DNA of 57,813 nucleotides from Selenomonas sp. ND2010 (GTDB lineage Bacteria > Bacillota > Negativicutes > Selenomonadales > Selenomonadaceae). Under the pieces are notes generated by a model. That model made no database searches and was not told the origin of the DNA. It saw only the letters and a program-made list of their open reading frames with translations. The translations under genes were made by a program, and so were the position numbers. Within the stretch, counting starts at the first letter, position 1. Each line of letters opens with the position of its first letter. The stretch is taken from assembly GCF_000702005.1 (NCBI RefSeq), contig NZ_JNKI01000019.1, forward strand, positions 1 to 57,813, given 5' to 3'. Shown here piece by piece: positions 17,680-27,169 of the stretch.

Positions 17680-18401
17680 TTTCTGAGCAGATACTCCATG
17701 TAGTCATGTGATGTCTCGCGGTAAAGCCGTCGGCTTATTGGCACCCGCTCCCCATTCTTCAATTCAAACCCATCTGCCAGCAATTGTTCCACAGCGGCAA
17801 AATGGACCAGCAGATGATTATAACATTCCACAAAATCCGCGGAGCGCAGCGCAGCAGCCACCTCCGGATAAGAGCTATCCACCGCCAGCTCCCTGCCTGT
17901 CAACAAATGGACAACGCAGCCCCGGCGGCCGCCGACCCGGCGATTCCCCTTGACGTCGACATAGGCAATGCGTGCCCTCGCGATCTGCAGCGCACGGCCG
18001 TTCAGCTGAACGGTCAACACGGACGAAGCCTCCGGCAAACACCGCTGCAAAATATCCAAAAGCTGCGCCCTCACCTTTCCGACGGGTTTCAGCAAATAAC
18101 CAGCCGGAAACACCTGATAGCCCTCCAAGGCGTAATCGGCGCTGCTGGTCAAAAAAACGATTGGCAGCTGGGCTGCCTGCTTTCGGATCAACCGGGCCGT
18201 CTCGATACCGTTTATCCCCTGCATACGGATATCGAGAAACACCAGCTGAAACGAATCCGGCCGAAAGCCTGCCAGAAATTCTTCGCCACTGGCAAAGGGA
18301 TACAGCTCCGCCTGCTCCACCAGTTCCAGCCCACAACTGTGCAGCACCAGCTGCAACTCCTTACGAGCCTCAGCCTCATCATCGACAATAGCAATTTTCA
18401 C
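17676..18401 (-). CDS. LytTR-family response regulator (AgrA-like)
   Basis: A 241-residue regulator. The N-terminal receiver domain has the acidic pair IVDDEAEAR, the phospho-Asp in FLDIRMQGING and Lys in LLKPVGKV; the C-terminal LytTR DNA-binding domain starts near residue 140 (ALQIARARIAYVDVKGN) and ends with ISRRLYRE. The start is GTG at 18401 with GGGGG upstream. A TATAAT box at 18450-18445 without a good -35, and a pair of direct repeats upstream, suggest activator-dependent autoregulation. Confidence 0.88.
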   Translation of the reverse strand: MKIAIVDDEAEARKELQLVLHSCGLELVEQAELYPFASGEEFLAGFRPDSFQLVFLDIRMQGINGIETARLIRKQAAQLPIVFLTSSADYALEGYQVFPAGYLLKPVGKVRAQLLDILQRCLPEASSVLTVQLNGRALQIARARIAYVDVKGNRRVGGRRGCVVHLLTGRELAVDSSYPEVAAALRSADFVECYNHLLVHFAAVEQLLADGFELKNGERVPISRRLYRETSHDYMEYLLRK

Positions 18402-18444
18402 AATAATCCCCCACAAAAAATCAGAAAATCACCTCTATGATTTC

Positions 18445-18450
18445 ATTATA
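18445..18450 (-). promoter_or_regulatory. -10 box for the LytTR/kinase operon
   Basis: TATAAT on the minus strand, 44 nt before the GTG start. There is no recognisable -35 hexamer at the right spacing, which fits a promoter needing an activator bound at the repeats 18483-18514. Confidence 0.55.
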
Positions 18451-18482
18451 CAGGATTTTTCCCTCGCGGCCAGCCAAAATTA

Positions 18483-18514
18483 CCACTTTTGGCAAAAATC
18501 TGCCACTTTTGGCA
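18483..18514. promoter_or_regulatory. Tandem direct repeat, candidate LytTR operator
   Basis: CCACTTTTGGCA occurs twice, at 18483-18494 and 18503-18514, a period of 20 bp or about two helical turns. LytTR regulators bind pairs of direct repeats about two turns apart. The repeats lie in the gap between the LytTR operon and the divergent HD-GYP operon, about 45 to 76 bp upstream of the predicted LytTR transcript start. Confidence 0.6.
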
Positions 18515-18589
18515 CCCGCATAGATTTTAATCATCCGTTTCGCTAAAATTAAACTGAAAGGATTTATGCAGTAGCTAAAGGAGGTTTTT

Positions 18590-19645
18590 ATGAACGTTTC
18601 GCCGGTCAACCGTCACCACATACTGGCTGTCGATGACGATTCCATGAACCGGATGATGCTCGACGCCATTTTAAGCACCGATTATGACTTTACCGCCGCC
18701 ACCAGCGGTCCCGAGGCACTAACCCTGCTGACTGAACCGGACGGACAGGCCGTGGACCTTGTCCTGCTCGATATCAATATGCCCGAGATGAACGGCTTCG
18801 AAGTCCTCGCTGCCCTGCAGCAAAACCCACAGACAAAAGAAATCCCTGTCATCATGCTCACCGGCGACCTCGACCAGGAAACTGAGGTTCGTGGCATTCA
18901 GGCAGGGGCCTTCGATTTCGTTCATAAACCCTTTATCCCCACACTCATCCTGCGGCGCATCGAACGGACGCTGGAACTAAAGGCCCTGCAGCATCACATG
19001 CAGCAGGAAATCGACCGACAGACAGCCCTCGCCCAAGCCCAGCTGGCATCCACGCAGCGCCTGTTTCGGGAAATGATTGAAACCTTGGCGGACACCATCG
19101 ATGCCAAAGACACCTACACCCACGGACATTCCCATCGCGTAGCGGAATACGCGCAGGAAATCGCCCGCCGGGCAGGAAAATCCGCCGAATACCAGCGATC
19201 TGTCTACTACATGGCCCAGCTGCACGACATCGGCAAAATCGGCATCCCCTCCAGTCTCATCAACAAAAAGGGAAAACTCACCGATGACGAATACGCCGCG
19301 ATTCAGCAACATACGGTAATCGGCGGCGATATTCTCGCGCATGTAGCCGAAATGCCCGAACTATCCGGAGCATCCCGCAGCCATCACGAACGCTACGACG
19401 GCACCGGCTATCCCGACGGGCTCGCCGGTACGCAGATTCCCGAAAAAGTCCGCATCATCGCCGTGGCAGATACCTACGACGCGATGACTTCCAAGCGAAG
19501 CTACCGTGACATTCTGCCCCAAGCAGTGGTCCGGCAGGAAATAATAAAAGCCCGTGGCACACAACTTGACCCGGAATTTGACGACATCATGCTGCAAATG
19601 ATTGACGAAGATACCCACTACGAGCTTCAGGAGGGACGGCCATGA
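18590..19645 (+). CDS. Response regulator with HD-GYP c-di-GMP phosphodiesterase domain
   Basis: A 351-residue protein. Residues 10-125 are a receiver domain (DDD at 15-17, phospho-Asp61 in LLDINMPEMNG, Lys in VHKPF). A helical linker precedes an HD-GYP domain (155-345) with the metal-binding HDIGKIGIP (212-220) and the HHERYDGTGYP signature (265-275), so hydrolysis of c-di-GMP is likely. The ribosome site is AAAGGAGG. It overlaps the next gene by 4 nt; the hybrid kinase two genes on is its probable phosphate donor. Confidence 0.92.
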   Translation: MNVSPVNRHHILAVDDDSMNRMMLDAILSTDYDFTAATSGPEALTLLTEPDGQAVDLVLLDINMPEMNGFEVLAALQQNPQTKEIPVIMLTGDLDQETEVRGIQAGAFDFVHKPFIPTLILRRIERTLELKALQHHMQQEIDRQTALAQAQLASTQRLFREMIETLADTIDAKDTYTHGHSHRVAEYAQEIARRAGKSAEYQRSVYYMAQLHDIGKIGIPSSLINKKGKLTDDEYAAIQQHTVIGGDILAHVAEMPELSGASRSHHERYDGTGYPDGLAGTQIPEKVRIIAVADTYDAMTSKRSYRDILPQAVVRQEIIKARGTQLDPEFDDIMLQMIDEDTHYELQEGRP

Positions 19646-20760
19646 AGGAAAAACCATCGCGCAGTTTATCCCAATGGGGAACCACGCTCATCATCAGCTT
19701 CATCCTGATTGTCCTGGCGGGTGCCTGCTGGATTTTTTCCAGCAGCACCTTTGACCAGCCTCAACCCAAAGCCGGCATCATCCTGCTCGGAGGCATCGAC
19801 GAAGAAGGCTGGAATGCGCCTCAGTACCGCGGCATCCGCCGAGCCTGCGACAAGATGCACATCGAACTGCTGACCAAAGAGCGAATCACCAATAAAGGCG
19901 CCTGCACCAAAGCCGTCCAAGAACTGGCCAATGACGGCGCCGGCATGATTTTTCTGGCCAGTTATTCCTATTCGGAAGAAGCCCGGCAATTCGTGCACGA
20001 ATATCCGCAAATAGCCTTTGGCACCAACTCGGCCGAATGCCACGCGCGCAATATGACCTCTTATTTCATCCGCATGTATCAAGGGCGCTACCTGGCCGGT
20101 GCCCTGGCCGGCCTGCGCACAAAAAGCAATGTCATCGGCTATGTTGCCGCGATGCAGAACTCCGAAGTCAACCGCGGCATCAACGCCTTCGCCCTTGGCG
20201 TGCAACAAACCAACCCCAACGCCCGTGTCGTCGTCATGTGGACCGGCAGCTGGCAGGATGAAGAAAAAGAAGCCGCAGAAGCCCGCCGGCTGATACAGGA
20301 AGCCGGGGCCGATATTCTAACCTATCATCAGGATGAGCCAGCCGCTGCCGATGTCGCCGAAGAACTCGGCATCGACTACATCGGCTATTACGAAGACCTC
20401 GGCAAGCATCCCTGGCGCTCTGACCACGCCCTTACCTCCGTGGTCTGCAATTGGGACCGCTACTACGAGGATATCATCCGCCGCTATCTGAAAGGCGAAT
20501 TAAACTACGTAGACAAACAATGGGTGGGCATGGAAGCCGGCTTCGTCGAGTTATGCGGCTTCTCGGCGGCCGTCACCACTGCTGAGAAAGATCGACTTGC
20601 CCAACTCAAACAATCCATGCTTGCCGGCCATTTTGTCTTTGCCGGCGAAATCCACGACCAGCAAGGAAACCTGCGCTGCCGTGCCGATGAATCCATCCGC
20701 GACGACCGTCTGCTCCAACATATGGACTGGCTGGTAAAGGGGGTAGACGTCCTTGAATAA
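19642..20760 (+). CDS. BMP/PnrA-like binding protein, membrane-anchored sensor partner
   Basis: A 372-residue protein with one N-terminal hydrophobic segment (14-32), which could be an uncleaved anchor or a lipoprotein signal (LAGAC, Cys29). The rest matches the basic-membrane-protein/PnrA periplasmic fold ([57 protein letters not shown]). PnrA-type proteins bind purine nucleosides. No ABC transporter genes follow; instead it lies between a response regulator and a hybrid kinase and overlaps both, so it probably senses ligand for that kinase rather than feeding a transporter (inference). Confidence 0.82.
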   Translation: MKEKPSRSLSQWGTTLIISFILIVLAGACWIFSSSTFDQPQPKAGIILLGGIDEEGWNAPQYRGIRRACDKMHIELLTKERITNKGACTKAVQELANDGAGMIFLASYSYSEEARQFVHEYPQIAFGTNSAECHARNMTSYFIRMYQGRYLAGALAGLRTKSNVIGYVAAMQNSEVNRGINAFALGVQQTNPNARVVVMWTGSWQDEEKEAAEARRLIQEAGADILTYHQDEPAAADVAEELGIDYIGYYEDLGKHPWRSDHALTSVVCNWDRYYEDIIRRYLKGELNYVDKQWVGMEAGFVELCGFSAAVTTAEKDRLAQLKQSMLAGHFVFAGEIHDQQGNLRCRADESIRDDRLLQHMDWLVKGVDVLE

Positions 20761-23263
20761 CCGCAAAAAAATGCTTTTGACCATCGTGATGATGGTGCTG
20801 CTGCTCGTGCTGTCAGGAATCTTCATCCAGCAAAAAATCGTCATCCTGCTAAACACTGCCGCCGAACACTCCGTAGCCCGGCAGACCGAAGACATCTCCC
20901 TGCTGGCCGGCGAGCGCTTCCGCCGCTTCCTGACCCCGCTGCAGACTGCAGCCACGCATCTTAGTGCCCACGAAGGGGATAAACAAGAGGTCCTCCGCAT
21001 GCTGACCATGCAGACGCCTGAAGGACAGGCCGGCCTAATCGACTTCCAGCGCCACACGCTGGGCCGTCCCGTATCCAGCGATTCCTTTCCACGCCTGCAG
21101 CTGGCCTTCCATGGCAACACGGTCATCGACTACAATCCTGACATCGGCATTCTGCTCGCCACGCCAGTCATCTATGACGATAACGTCCGCTATGTTCTCT
21201 ATCAAATCTATCCGACGGACTCCCTGCCACACCTGTTTGCCCTCTCGGACTATGACGCCTTTACCCATGTCATTATCCAATACCATGACGGCAGTCTGGC
21301 CGTCCCCTACGAAAACTACTCCACCGAAGATGCCCGTTTCTGGGGCGACGATGCCATCCAGGCCGGCATGCAGGAAGTCCACCGGCGCCTTTTGCGCAGC
21401 AAAGCTGCCGCTGTCTATACCGAAGGCGCTGAGGGAAAATACTTCGTCTTTGGTGCCGACCTGCCACAAACCGACTTTTCGATGATTGGCTATATGCCCT
21501 GGTCCGCGGTTGCCGGACAAATCATCAGCGTTTACCAACGCGTCTTCTTCCTATTCACGCTGATGCTCGTACTGTTCGCCTGCCTGAGCATTTACCTGTT
21601 AATGGCCCAGACGCGCGTAGCCGAAAACGAAGAACTGCGCAAAGCCCGCGCCGCCGCGGATGCCGCCAACCAGGCCAAGAGCCAATTTCTCGCCAACATG
21701 AGTCACGAAATCCGCACCCCGCTGAATGCCATCAGCGGCATGAACGAAATGATTCTGCGCCAGGCCTCCTCGGGAGAAATCCAGCATTACGCCCGCAATA
21801 TCCAATCGGCCTCCAGTGCGCTCTTAAGCCTCATCAACGAAATCCTCGATTTTTCCAAAATCGAATCCGGCCATATGGAAATCGTCCCCGCCGATTATCA
21901 GCTGACCAATACCCTGCGTGAAGTCTGCACATTAGTCGGCGTACGCGCCCAGGCCAAAGATCTGCAATTCAAAATCCACGTTGATCCTTATCTGCCCAAC
22001 GGCCTCTACGGGGACGCCGGCCGCCTGCGCCAAATCCTCATAAACCTCCTCAACAACGCCATCAAATACACCCCGGCGGGTTCCGTCACCCTCGACATCA
22101 GCGGCCATCGCCACGAAAGCACGCTCTATCTGCGCGCCGCCATAACCGATACCGGCATCGGTATCCGCGAAGAAGATAAAAATCGCCTGTTTCACGTCTT
22201 CGAACGCCTCGACATCAAACGAAACTGCAAGATTGAGGGCACCGGACTCGGTCTTGCCATCACCCACCGTCTGCTGACCATGATGGGCGGTACCATAAAG
22301 GTTACCAGCACCTACGGAAAAGGCAGTACCTTTACGATTGAACTTCCGCAAGAGGTTCATTCCTTTGACCCAGTCGGTGTATTCAGTCTGACAGCACCAA
22401 CCGAATCAGCGGATGACAAACTTCATCGAACCAGCTTCATTGCCCCCCAAGCTCGGGTGCTCATCGTCGACGACAACGATATGAACTGCTTCGTCGCCGA
22501 CAGCCTGCTGCAGGAAACACAGGTGCAGACCGTCATCGCCCACAGCGGCACCGAAGCGCTAAAAGCCCTGCAGGAGCAGCACTTTGATGTCGTATTGCTC
22601 GACTACATGATGCCGGGAATGGACGGAGTCGAAACCCTGCACCGGGCCAAAGAACTCCCAGACAGCGAAAGCACGCATTTCATCGCTCTGACAGCTACCG
22701 CTATCTCCGGTTCACGGGAAAAATTCCTGCAAGAAGGCTTTGACAACTATCTAAGCAAGCCCATGACCGGCGATGAACTGACCGCTATGCTGCATCGTTA
22801 TCTGCCGCCTGCCCTGCTGGAAGAACCACCTAGCGACTCTTTGCCACTGGCACCAGACGAAAAAAGCCCTCCAGCCGCCCCGAGCACCGACGATCAGCCA
22901 CTGATTGACCGCCAAGTCGGATTAAAATACTGCAACAACATGCAGGTCTTATACGACAAAGTACTGGCTATGTTCAGCGAGCAAGCCGCCACCAAAATCG
23001 CCCAGCTTGACCACGACCTATCCACGGCCAACTGGCAGGACTACCGCATCAACATCCATGCACTGAAATCCGCGGCACTAACCATCGGCTGCCGCTCCCT
23101 CAACGAAAAAGCCAAGGCACAGGAACAGGCCGCCAAAGACTACCTAGCCGACGGCGCCACGCCAAACCAACAAAAACAAGCGGTGACCTACCTCAAACAA
23201 CATCACGCCGACATCATAACCCTCTACCAAGAAGCCGCCGAACTAGCCAGCGGCCATACCTAA
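20753..23263 (+). CDS. Hybrid sensor histidine kinase (sensor-HisKA-HATPase-REC-HPt)
   Basis: An 836-residue membrane protein. Domains: membrane helix (8-26), extracytoplasmic PDC/Cache-like sensor (35-260), membrane helix (264-285), HisKA with His318 in [10 protein letters not shown], HATPase (about 420-532; N-box LNNAIKYT, G-boxes DTGIGI and GTGLGLAI), receiver with Asp617 ([11 protein letters not shown]), and an HPt domain with His769 ([13 protein letters not shown]). A full phosphorelay is therefore encoded in one chain. The start is TTG at 20753 with GGGGG upstream, overlapping the BMP-like gene by 8 nt. Likely output: the HD-GYP regulator of the same operon. Confidence 0.92.
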   Translation: MNNRKKMLLTIVMMVLLLVLSGIFIQQKIVILLNTAAEHSVARQTEDISLLAGERFRRFLTPLQTAATHLSAHEGDKQEVLRMLTMQTPEGQAGLIDFQRHTLGRPVSSDSFPRLQLAFHGNTVIDYNPDIGILLATPVIYDDNVRYVLYQIYPTDSLPHLFALSDYDAFTHVIIQYHDGSLAVPYENYSTEDARFWGDDAIQAGMQEVHRRLLRSKAAAVYTEGAEGKYFVFGADLPQTDFSMIGYMPWSAVAGQIISVYQRVFFLFTLMLVLFACLSIYLLMAQTRVAENEELRKARAAADAANQAKSQFLANMSHEIRTPLNAISGMNEMILRQASSGEIQHYARNIQSASSALLSLINEILDFSKIESGHMEIVPADYQLTNTLREVCTLVGVRAQAKDLQFKIHVDPYLPNGLYGDAGRLRQILINLLNNAIKYTPAGSVTLDISGHRHESTLYLRAAITDTGIGIREEDKNRLFHVFERLDIKRNCKIEGTGLGLAITHRLLTMMGGTIKVTSTYGKGSTFTIELPQEVHSFDPVGVFSLTAPTESADDKLHRTSFIAPQARVLIVDDNDMNCFVADSLLQETQVQTVIAHSGTEALKALQEQHFDVVLLDYMMPGMDGVETLHRAKELPDSESTHFIALTATAISGSREKFLQEGFDNYLSKPMTGDELTAMLHRYLPPALLEEPPSDSLPLAPDEKSPPAAPSTDDQPLIDRQVGLKYCNNMQVLYDKVLAMFSEQAATKIAQLDHDLSTANWQDYRINIHALKSAALTIGCRSLNEKAKAQEQAAKDYLADGATPNQQKQAVTYLKQHHADIITLYQEAAELASGHT

Positions 23264-23287
23264 AAAATCGCACCACAAAGGGCTGTA

Positions 23288-23928
23288 AAATTACCGTTTG
23301 CAGGGGAGTAGTACCCAGTTCGTGTTCGAGATAAGTCGCCGGCGGCGGGGGCCCCAGTACCAACGCTCCACCGGTGACAACCCGCTACAAGAAATTTTTG
23401 CCTTTTAATTAAGAGTTGGAAAACAGTTAAACGCGCTTCGCTTGGACGAAACTGCTTTTCCAACGAGAACGCAGGCAAAAATTTCTTGCTTCACGCGGAA
23501 CGTCAAGGCTCCGCTTATGGTACTGGGGCCCCCGCCGCCTCGGTTAGAGCCGGCACGAATTGCTGCGCCCTCGGAGGGTAGCCCTGCGAAACTTGCCACA
23601 GACTCAGCCACCGCTAGGGGCAGTGCCATAAACGAAGCGTTTGATGTTTTTCGTGAAGAACGAAATTTTTATCCTCACCATTCGTCGAAAAATTGCTACC
23701 GTTCAAGCGAAGCGCGTTTTGCAACTTTTTCGATGCTTAATTAAAGATAAAAATTTCGTTTAGAAAAACATCTCCCGCGTAGTGTTGGCACTGCCCCTAG
23801 CGGTGGCGAAGAATTGCTTCGAATAAGATTCTTGTAACCTACAAACTGTAATTTGTAAAAAATTCGTGGATAAATTCATAGAAGCCTCCATAAGTTAGAG
23901 AAATCCCTCTAACTTATGGAGGCTTCTA
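23288..23928. repeat. Structured quasi-palindromic repeat, full copy B
   Basis: A second full copy, fitting into the 684-bp gap between the hybrid kinase and sucD. The terminal repeats are at 23288-23304 and 23838-23854; linker and hairpin (23879-23928) are here on the right end, whereas copy A has them on the left. The internal arms run in the same direction as in copy A and are almost identical. The outer stem of arm 2 reads GCCACCGCTA with TAGCGGTGGC, while copy A has GCCGCCGCTA with TAGCGGCGGC: a compensatory change that keeps the pairing. Confidence 0.9.
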
Positions 23929-23947
23929 TTCCCCACTAACTATTCTT

Positions 23948-24853
23948 TCAGCACGTATGGCATTCCTCATAAATGCCCGCTTTTTTCAGCGTCGCTACCA
24001 CGGTTTCCCCAATATGAGCCACCGTATCAGCCACCTCGATGCCAACGGCATTGAGCGCCTTGATTTTATCGGCAGCGGTTCCCTTGCCGCCACTGATGAT
24101 TGCGCCCGCATGCCCCATGCGTTTGCCCGGAGGCGCCTGACGCCCTGAAATAAACGCCGCCACCGGTTTATCCGGCATATTTTCCTGAATCCACTTCGCG
24201 GCATCCTCCTCTGCCGTGCCGCCGATTTCGCCAATCATAAGCACAGCTTTGGTGTCCGGATCATCCTTAAAGAGCTTCAGGGCATCGATAAAGTCCGTTC
24301 CCTTTACCGGGTCGCCGCCAATACCAATAGCCGTAGTCTGCCCGATTCCTGCAGCCGTAAGCTGGAACGATGCCTCATACGTAAGCGTTCCCGACCGGGA
24401 AATAACCCCTACATGGCCTTTTTTGTAAATATAGCCAGGGATAATGCCCAGCTTTGCCTCGTCCGCCGTAAGGATTCCGGGGCAGTTAGGGCCGATAAGG
24501 CGCGTCTTTTTGCCTTCCATATAGCGGCGAACCTTTACCATATCCTGCACGGGAATATGCTCCGTTATGCAGACGGCCAGATCCAGCCCGGCGTCAACGG
24601 CCTCCATGATAGAATCGGCCGCAAACCGTGCCGGCACATAGATAACCGATGCCGTTGCCCCAGTTACCGCCACTGCCTCTTTGACCGTATTGAACACCGG
24701 AACGCCCTCAACCTGCTGACCCGCCTTGCCCGGCGTAACCCCAGCGACAATCTTCGTCCCGTAATCCAGCATCTGTTTCGTATGGAACGCTGCGGCCTTG
24801 CCCGTAATTCCCTGAACGATTACCTTCGTATCTTTATTGACCAAAACGCCCAT
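23948..24853 (-). CDS. sucD: Succinate-CoA ligase [ADP-forming] alpha subunit
   Basis: A 301-residue subunit that binds CoA and carries the phospho-histidine. The CoA-binding Rossmann part ([29 protein letters not shown] in outline), the IGPNCPG motif and the active-site His248 ([10 protein letters not shown]) are present. With SucC it interconverts succinyl-CoA and succinate with ATP formation, in this type of organism plausibly part of the succinate-propionate pathway. It lies 3 bp after sucC. Its last residues (EECHTC) are a little unusual. Confidence 0.95.
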   Translation of the reverse strand: MGVLVNKDTKVIVQGITGKAAAFHTKQMLDYGTKIVAGVTPGKAGQQVEGVPVFNTVKEAVAVTGATASVIYVPARFAADSIMEAVDAGLDLAVCITEHIPVQDMVKVRRYMEGKKTRLIGPNCPGILTADEAKLGIIPGYIYKKGHVGVISRSGTLTYEASFQLTAAGIGQTTAIGIGGDPVKGTDFIDALKLFKDDPDTKAVLMIGEIGGTAEEDAAKWIQENMPDKPVAAFISGRQAPPGKRMGHAGAIISGGKGTAADKIKALNAVGIEVADTVAHIGETVVATLKKAGIYEECHTC

Positions 24854-24856
24854 GAT

Positions 24857-26047
24857 TCACGCCTCCGCTTCTTTTACCAATCTGACAATCTCCTCAGCGC
24901 CACCCTCCATAGTAGGCGCCATGATGACATTTTTAATCGGCGTGTTCTTCAGGATTTCGCGGCCACGCTCGACATTCGTTCCTTCCAAGCGAACGACTAC
25001 CGGCACTGGCAGGCTCTTGCCATCCGGCGAGATAATCTTCGCCGCTTCCACAATGCCCTCAGCTACGAGGTCGCACTTGTTAATGCCGCCAAAGATATTG
25101 ACGAAAATTCCCTTGGCCTGACCGCCTTCGAGCATGATATTAAAGGCCTCGGCAATCTTTTCCGGCGTGCTATCACCGCCGACATCCAGGAAGTTGGCTG
25201 GCTCACCGCCATAGTATTTGATGATATCCACCGTAGCCATGGCCAGGCCTGCGCCGTTTACCATGCAGGCTACATCGCCGCCCAGGTTGACGTAGTTGAG
25301 GCCCGCTTCTGCTGCCCGGCGCTCCTTGGCATCCTCCTCGCTTTCATCCCGCAGGGCCTCCACATCGGGATGTCGGAAAAGCGCACTGTCATCAAAATTG
25401 AGCTTGGCATCGAGCGCGACGACATCATCATCAGCAGTCACCACCAGCGGATTGATTTCCGCCAGACTGCAATCTTTGCCGACAAAAGCCTGATAGAGAC
25501 AGCCCATAAGTTTTGTCACCTTGCGGATTGCCGGCTGGGGGAAGTGCATCGCATAAGCCATGCGGCTGGCCTGGAACGGCATCAGCCCCACCGCGGGGTC
25601 AATGTACTCCTTGAAAATCTTATCTGGCATCTCCGCCGCCACCTTCTCGATTTCCATGCCGCCCTCTTCCGAGCCCATCATGACAACACGCGCCGTCTGG
25701 CGATCAATGACAAAGGAGAGGTAGTATTCCTTCTTGATGTTCGAACCTTCCTCGATAAGCAGGCGGTTTACCTTCTTGCCCTCAGGGCCCGTCTGTTTCG
25801 TTACCAGCGTTTTCCCGAGGATTTCCCCGGCGTACTGTTTGACCTCTTCGAGGTTTTTGGCAATCTTCACGCCACCAGCCTTGCCACGGCCGCCAGCATG
25901 AATCTGCGCCTTGACTACCACCACCGGAGTACTCAGCTGTTTGGCATTTTCCACTGCCTCCTCCACGCTGAATGCCGGCATTCCATTAGGTACGTTAACC
26001 CCATAGGATTTGAGGATTGCTTTGCTTTGATACTCATGGATATTCAT
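24857..26047 (-). CDS. sucC: Succinate-CoA ligase [ADP-forming] beta subunit
   Basis: A 396-residue ATP-grasp subunit that binds nucleotide and succinate. It starts with the typical [17 protein letters not shown]; the nucleotide region [19 protein letters not shown] and the C-terminal [16 protein letters not shown] block are diagnostic. The start at 26047 is preceded by AGGGGGTAAG. It follows the alcohol dehydrogenase by 27 bp and is coupled to sucD. Confidence 0.95.
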   Translation of the reverse strand: MNIHEYQSKAILKSYGVNVPNGMPAFSVEEAVENAKQLSTPVVVVKAQIHAGGRGKAGGVKIAKNLEEVKQYAGEILGKTLVTKQTGPEGKKVNRLLIEEGSNIKKEYYLSFVIDRQTARVVMMGSEEGGMEIEKVAAEMPDKIFKEYIDPAVGLMPFQASRMAYAMHFPQPAIRKVTKLMGCLYQAFVGKDCSLAEINPLVVTADDDVVALDAKLNFDDSALFRHPDVEALRDESEEDAKERRAAEAGLNYVNLGGDVACMVNGAGLAMATVDIIKYYGGEPANFLDVGGDSTPEKIAEAFNIMLEGGQAKGIFVNIFGGINKCDLVAEGIVEAAKIISPDGKSLPVPVVVRLEGTNVERGREILKNTPIKNVIMAPTMEGGAEEIVRLVKEAEA

Positions 26048-26074
26048 AGTCTTACCCCCTAAAGCTGGTTCTCC

Positions 26075-27157
26075 TTATTCCGTTCTCATCTGTTCCAGTT
26101 TGTCTGCGGCAACGTGCAACATATCCTGGGTGATTTTATACGGCATAATGCCCACTTCCTGCTTGGCCTCGGTCGCCTTGAACACCCGGCGGATATCCTC
26201 CTCACTGGCACAGATATCCTGGCGGCTGGTCGGCAGTCCGATTTTCCTGCAGAATTCATAAAAACGCGAAAACTCCTCCTGCTGGCCATCACACAACAGC
26301 AACAGCAAAATACCATAAGCAGCCAGACCGCTGTGCTTTTCGCAGCCATTCTCGCCTGCCGAAATATTCGTAAGTTCCGTAAACAACGTGTGGGCTATAT
26401 GACCGTTATATTCTGGTGCCGCAAAATTTGACACCATGCCACTGGTCATGACAATAGAGAGCACCACTTCCTCAAAGGCCGCCGTAGCTTTATGGGCCTT
26501 ATTGTCAGCCACCGCTTGTTCTCCATAGGCATAGAGCGGGTCCAAGCACATTCGGGAAAGGGCGATTCCCATGCCATCCCGATGCCCCAGTGTCTTGCCG
26601 CGGGAGGCAATCTGTGCCTCATAGTATTTGGCCATCGTGTCGCTGATGCCCCGCAGCAAAAACTCCACCGGTGCCTGCGCCAGCATTCTGGTGCAGAGGA
26701 ACACATGAACCGGCGGCTCATTGGAATAGGCATACTCCCGGAAGGTTCCATCTTCGTTGTAGATGGTGGCGATGCTATCCGCCGCCGCACAGCTCCCGGC
26801 CACCGTGGGGAACGTAAAGAAAGGCTTGTGCTGCGTATGCGCCGCCTGCTTGGCCGTATCAATGGCCTTGCCGCCACCCACGGCAAAAATCATATCCGCA
26901 TCGATAAAAGCCTGGTCATTGCAGATTTTCTCCACATTCTCATAGGAGGATTCCTTCCCCGCCAGCAAAAAGCCCGTAAATTCCAGGCCAACACCTTCTA
27001 CGGCCTTAGTCATTTTCTCCTGCGCCGCCTCGATGCCCTTGCGGCCGCCGATTACGACCACGGTCTTGCCATAGCGTGGGCACACCTCACGGATTTTTTC
27101 ATACGCTTCCACCCCGATGGTATAATCAGGAAACGTCATCGTGTATCTTCCTTGCAT
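26075..27157 (-). CDS. Iron-containing alcohol dehydrogenase, glycerol dehydrogenase-like
   Basis: A 360-residue NAD(P)-dependent metal enzyme. The nucleotide motif GGGKAIDTAK is clear. Metal ligands are the Asp in ISDTMAKYYE and two His in HIAHTLF and EKHSGLAAYG, the pattern of glycerol dehydrogenase and related oxidoreductases. The exact substrate is open. ATG 27157 has AAGGGG at good spacing inside the end of galM; a GTG three codons upstream would leave no room for a ribosome site. Between galM and sucC, so co-transcribed with them. Confidence 0.82.
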   Translation of the reverse strand: MQGRYTMTFPDYTIGVEAYEKIREVCPRYGKTVVVIGGRKGIEAAQEKMTKAVEGVGLEFTGFLLAGKESSYENVEKICNDQAFIDADMIFAVGGGKAIDTAKQAAHTQHKPFFTFPTVAGSCAAADSIATIYNEDGTFREYAYSNEPPVHVFLCTRMLAQAPVEFLLRGISDTMAKYYEAQIASRGKTLGHRDGMGIALSRMCLDPLYAYGEQAVADNKAHKATAAFEEVVLSIVMTSGMVSNFAAPEYNGHIAHTLFTELTNISAGENGCEKHSGLAAYGILLLLLCDGQQEEFSRFYEFCRKIGLPTSRQDICASEEDIRRVFKATEAKQEVGIMPYKITQDMLHVAADKLEQMRTE

Positions 27158-27169
27158 CTTCGCCACCCC

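Noticed and set aside
16348-18590. Peptide quorum-sensing (agr-like) locus with precursor peptide
   Set aside because: The kinase and regulator resemble AgrC/AgrA, but no AgrB-like protease or short precursor peptide gene is nearby, so only the two-component pair is claimed.
24413-26062. 549-residue plus-strand frame opposite sucC
   Set aside because: Antisense of a certain gene, with no start signal and no recognisable domain.
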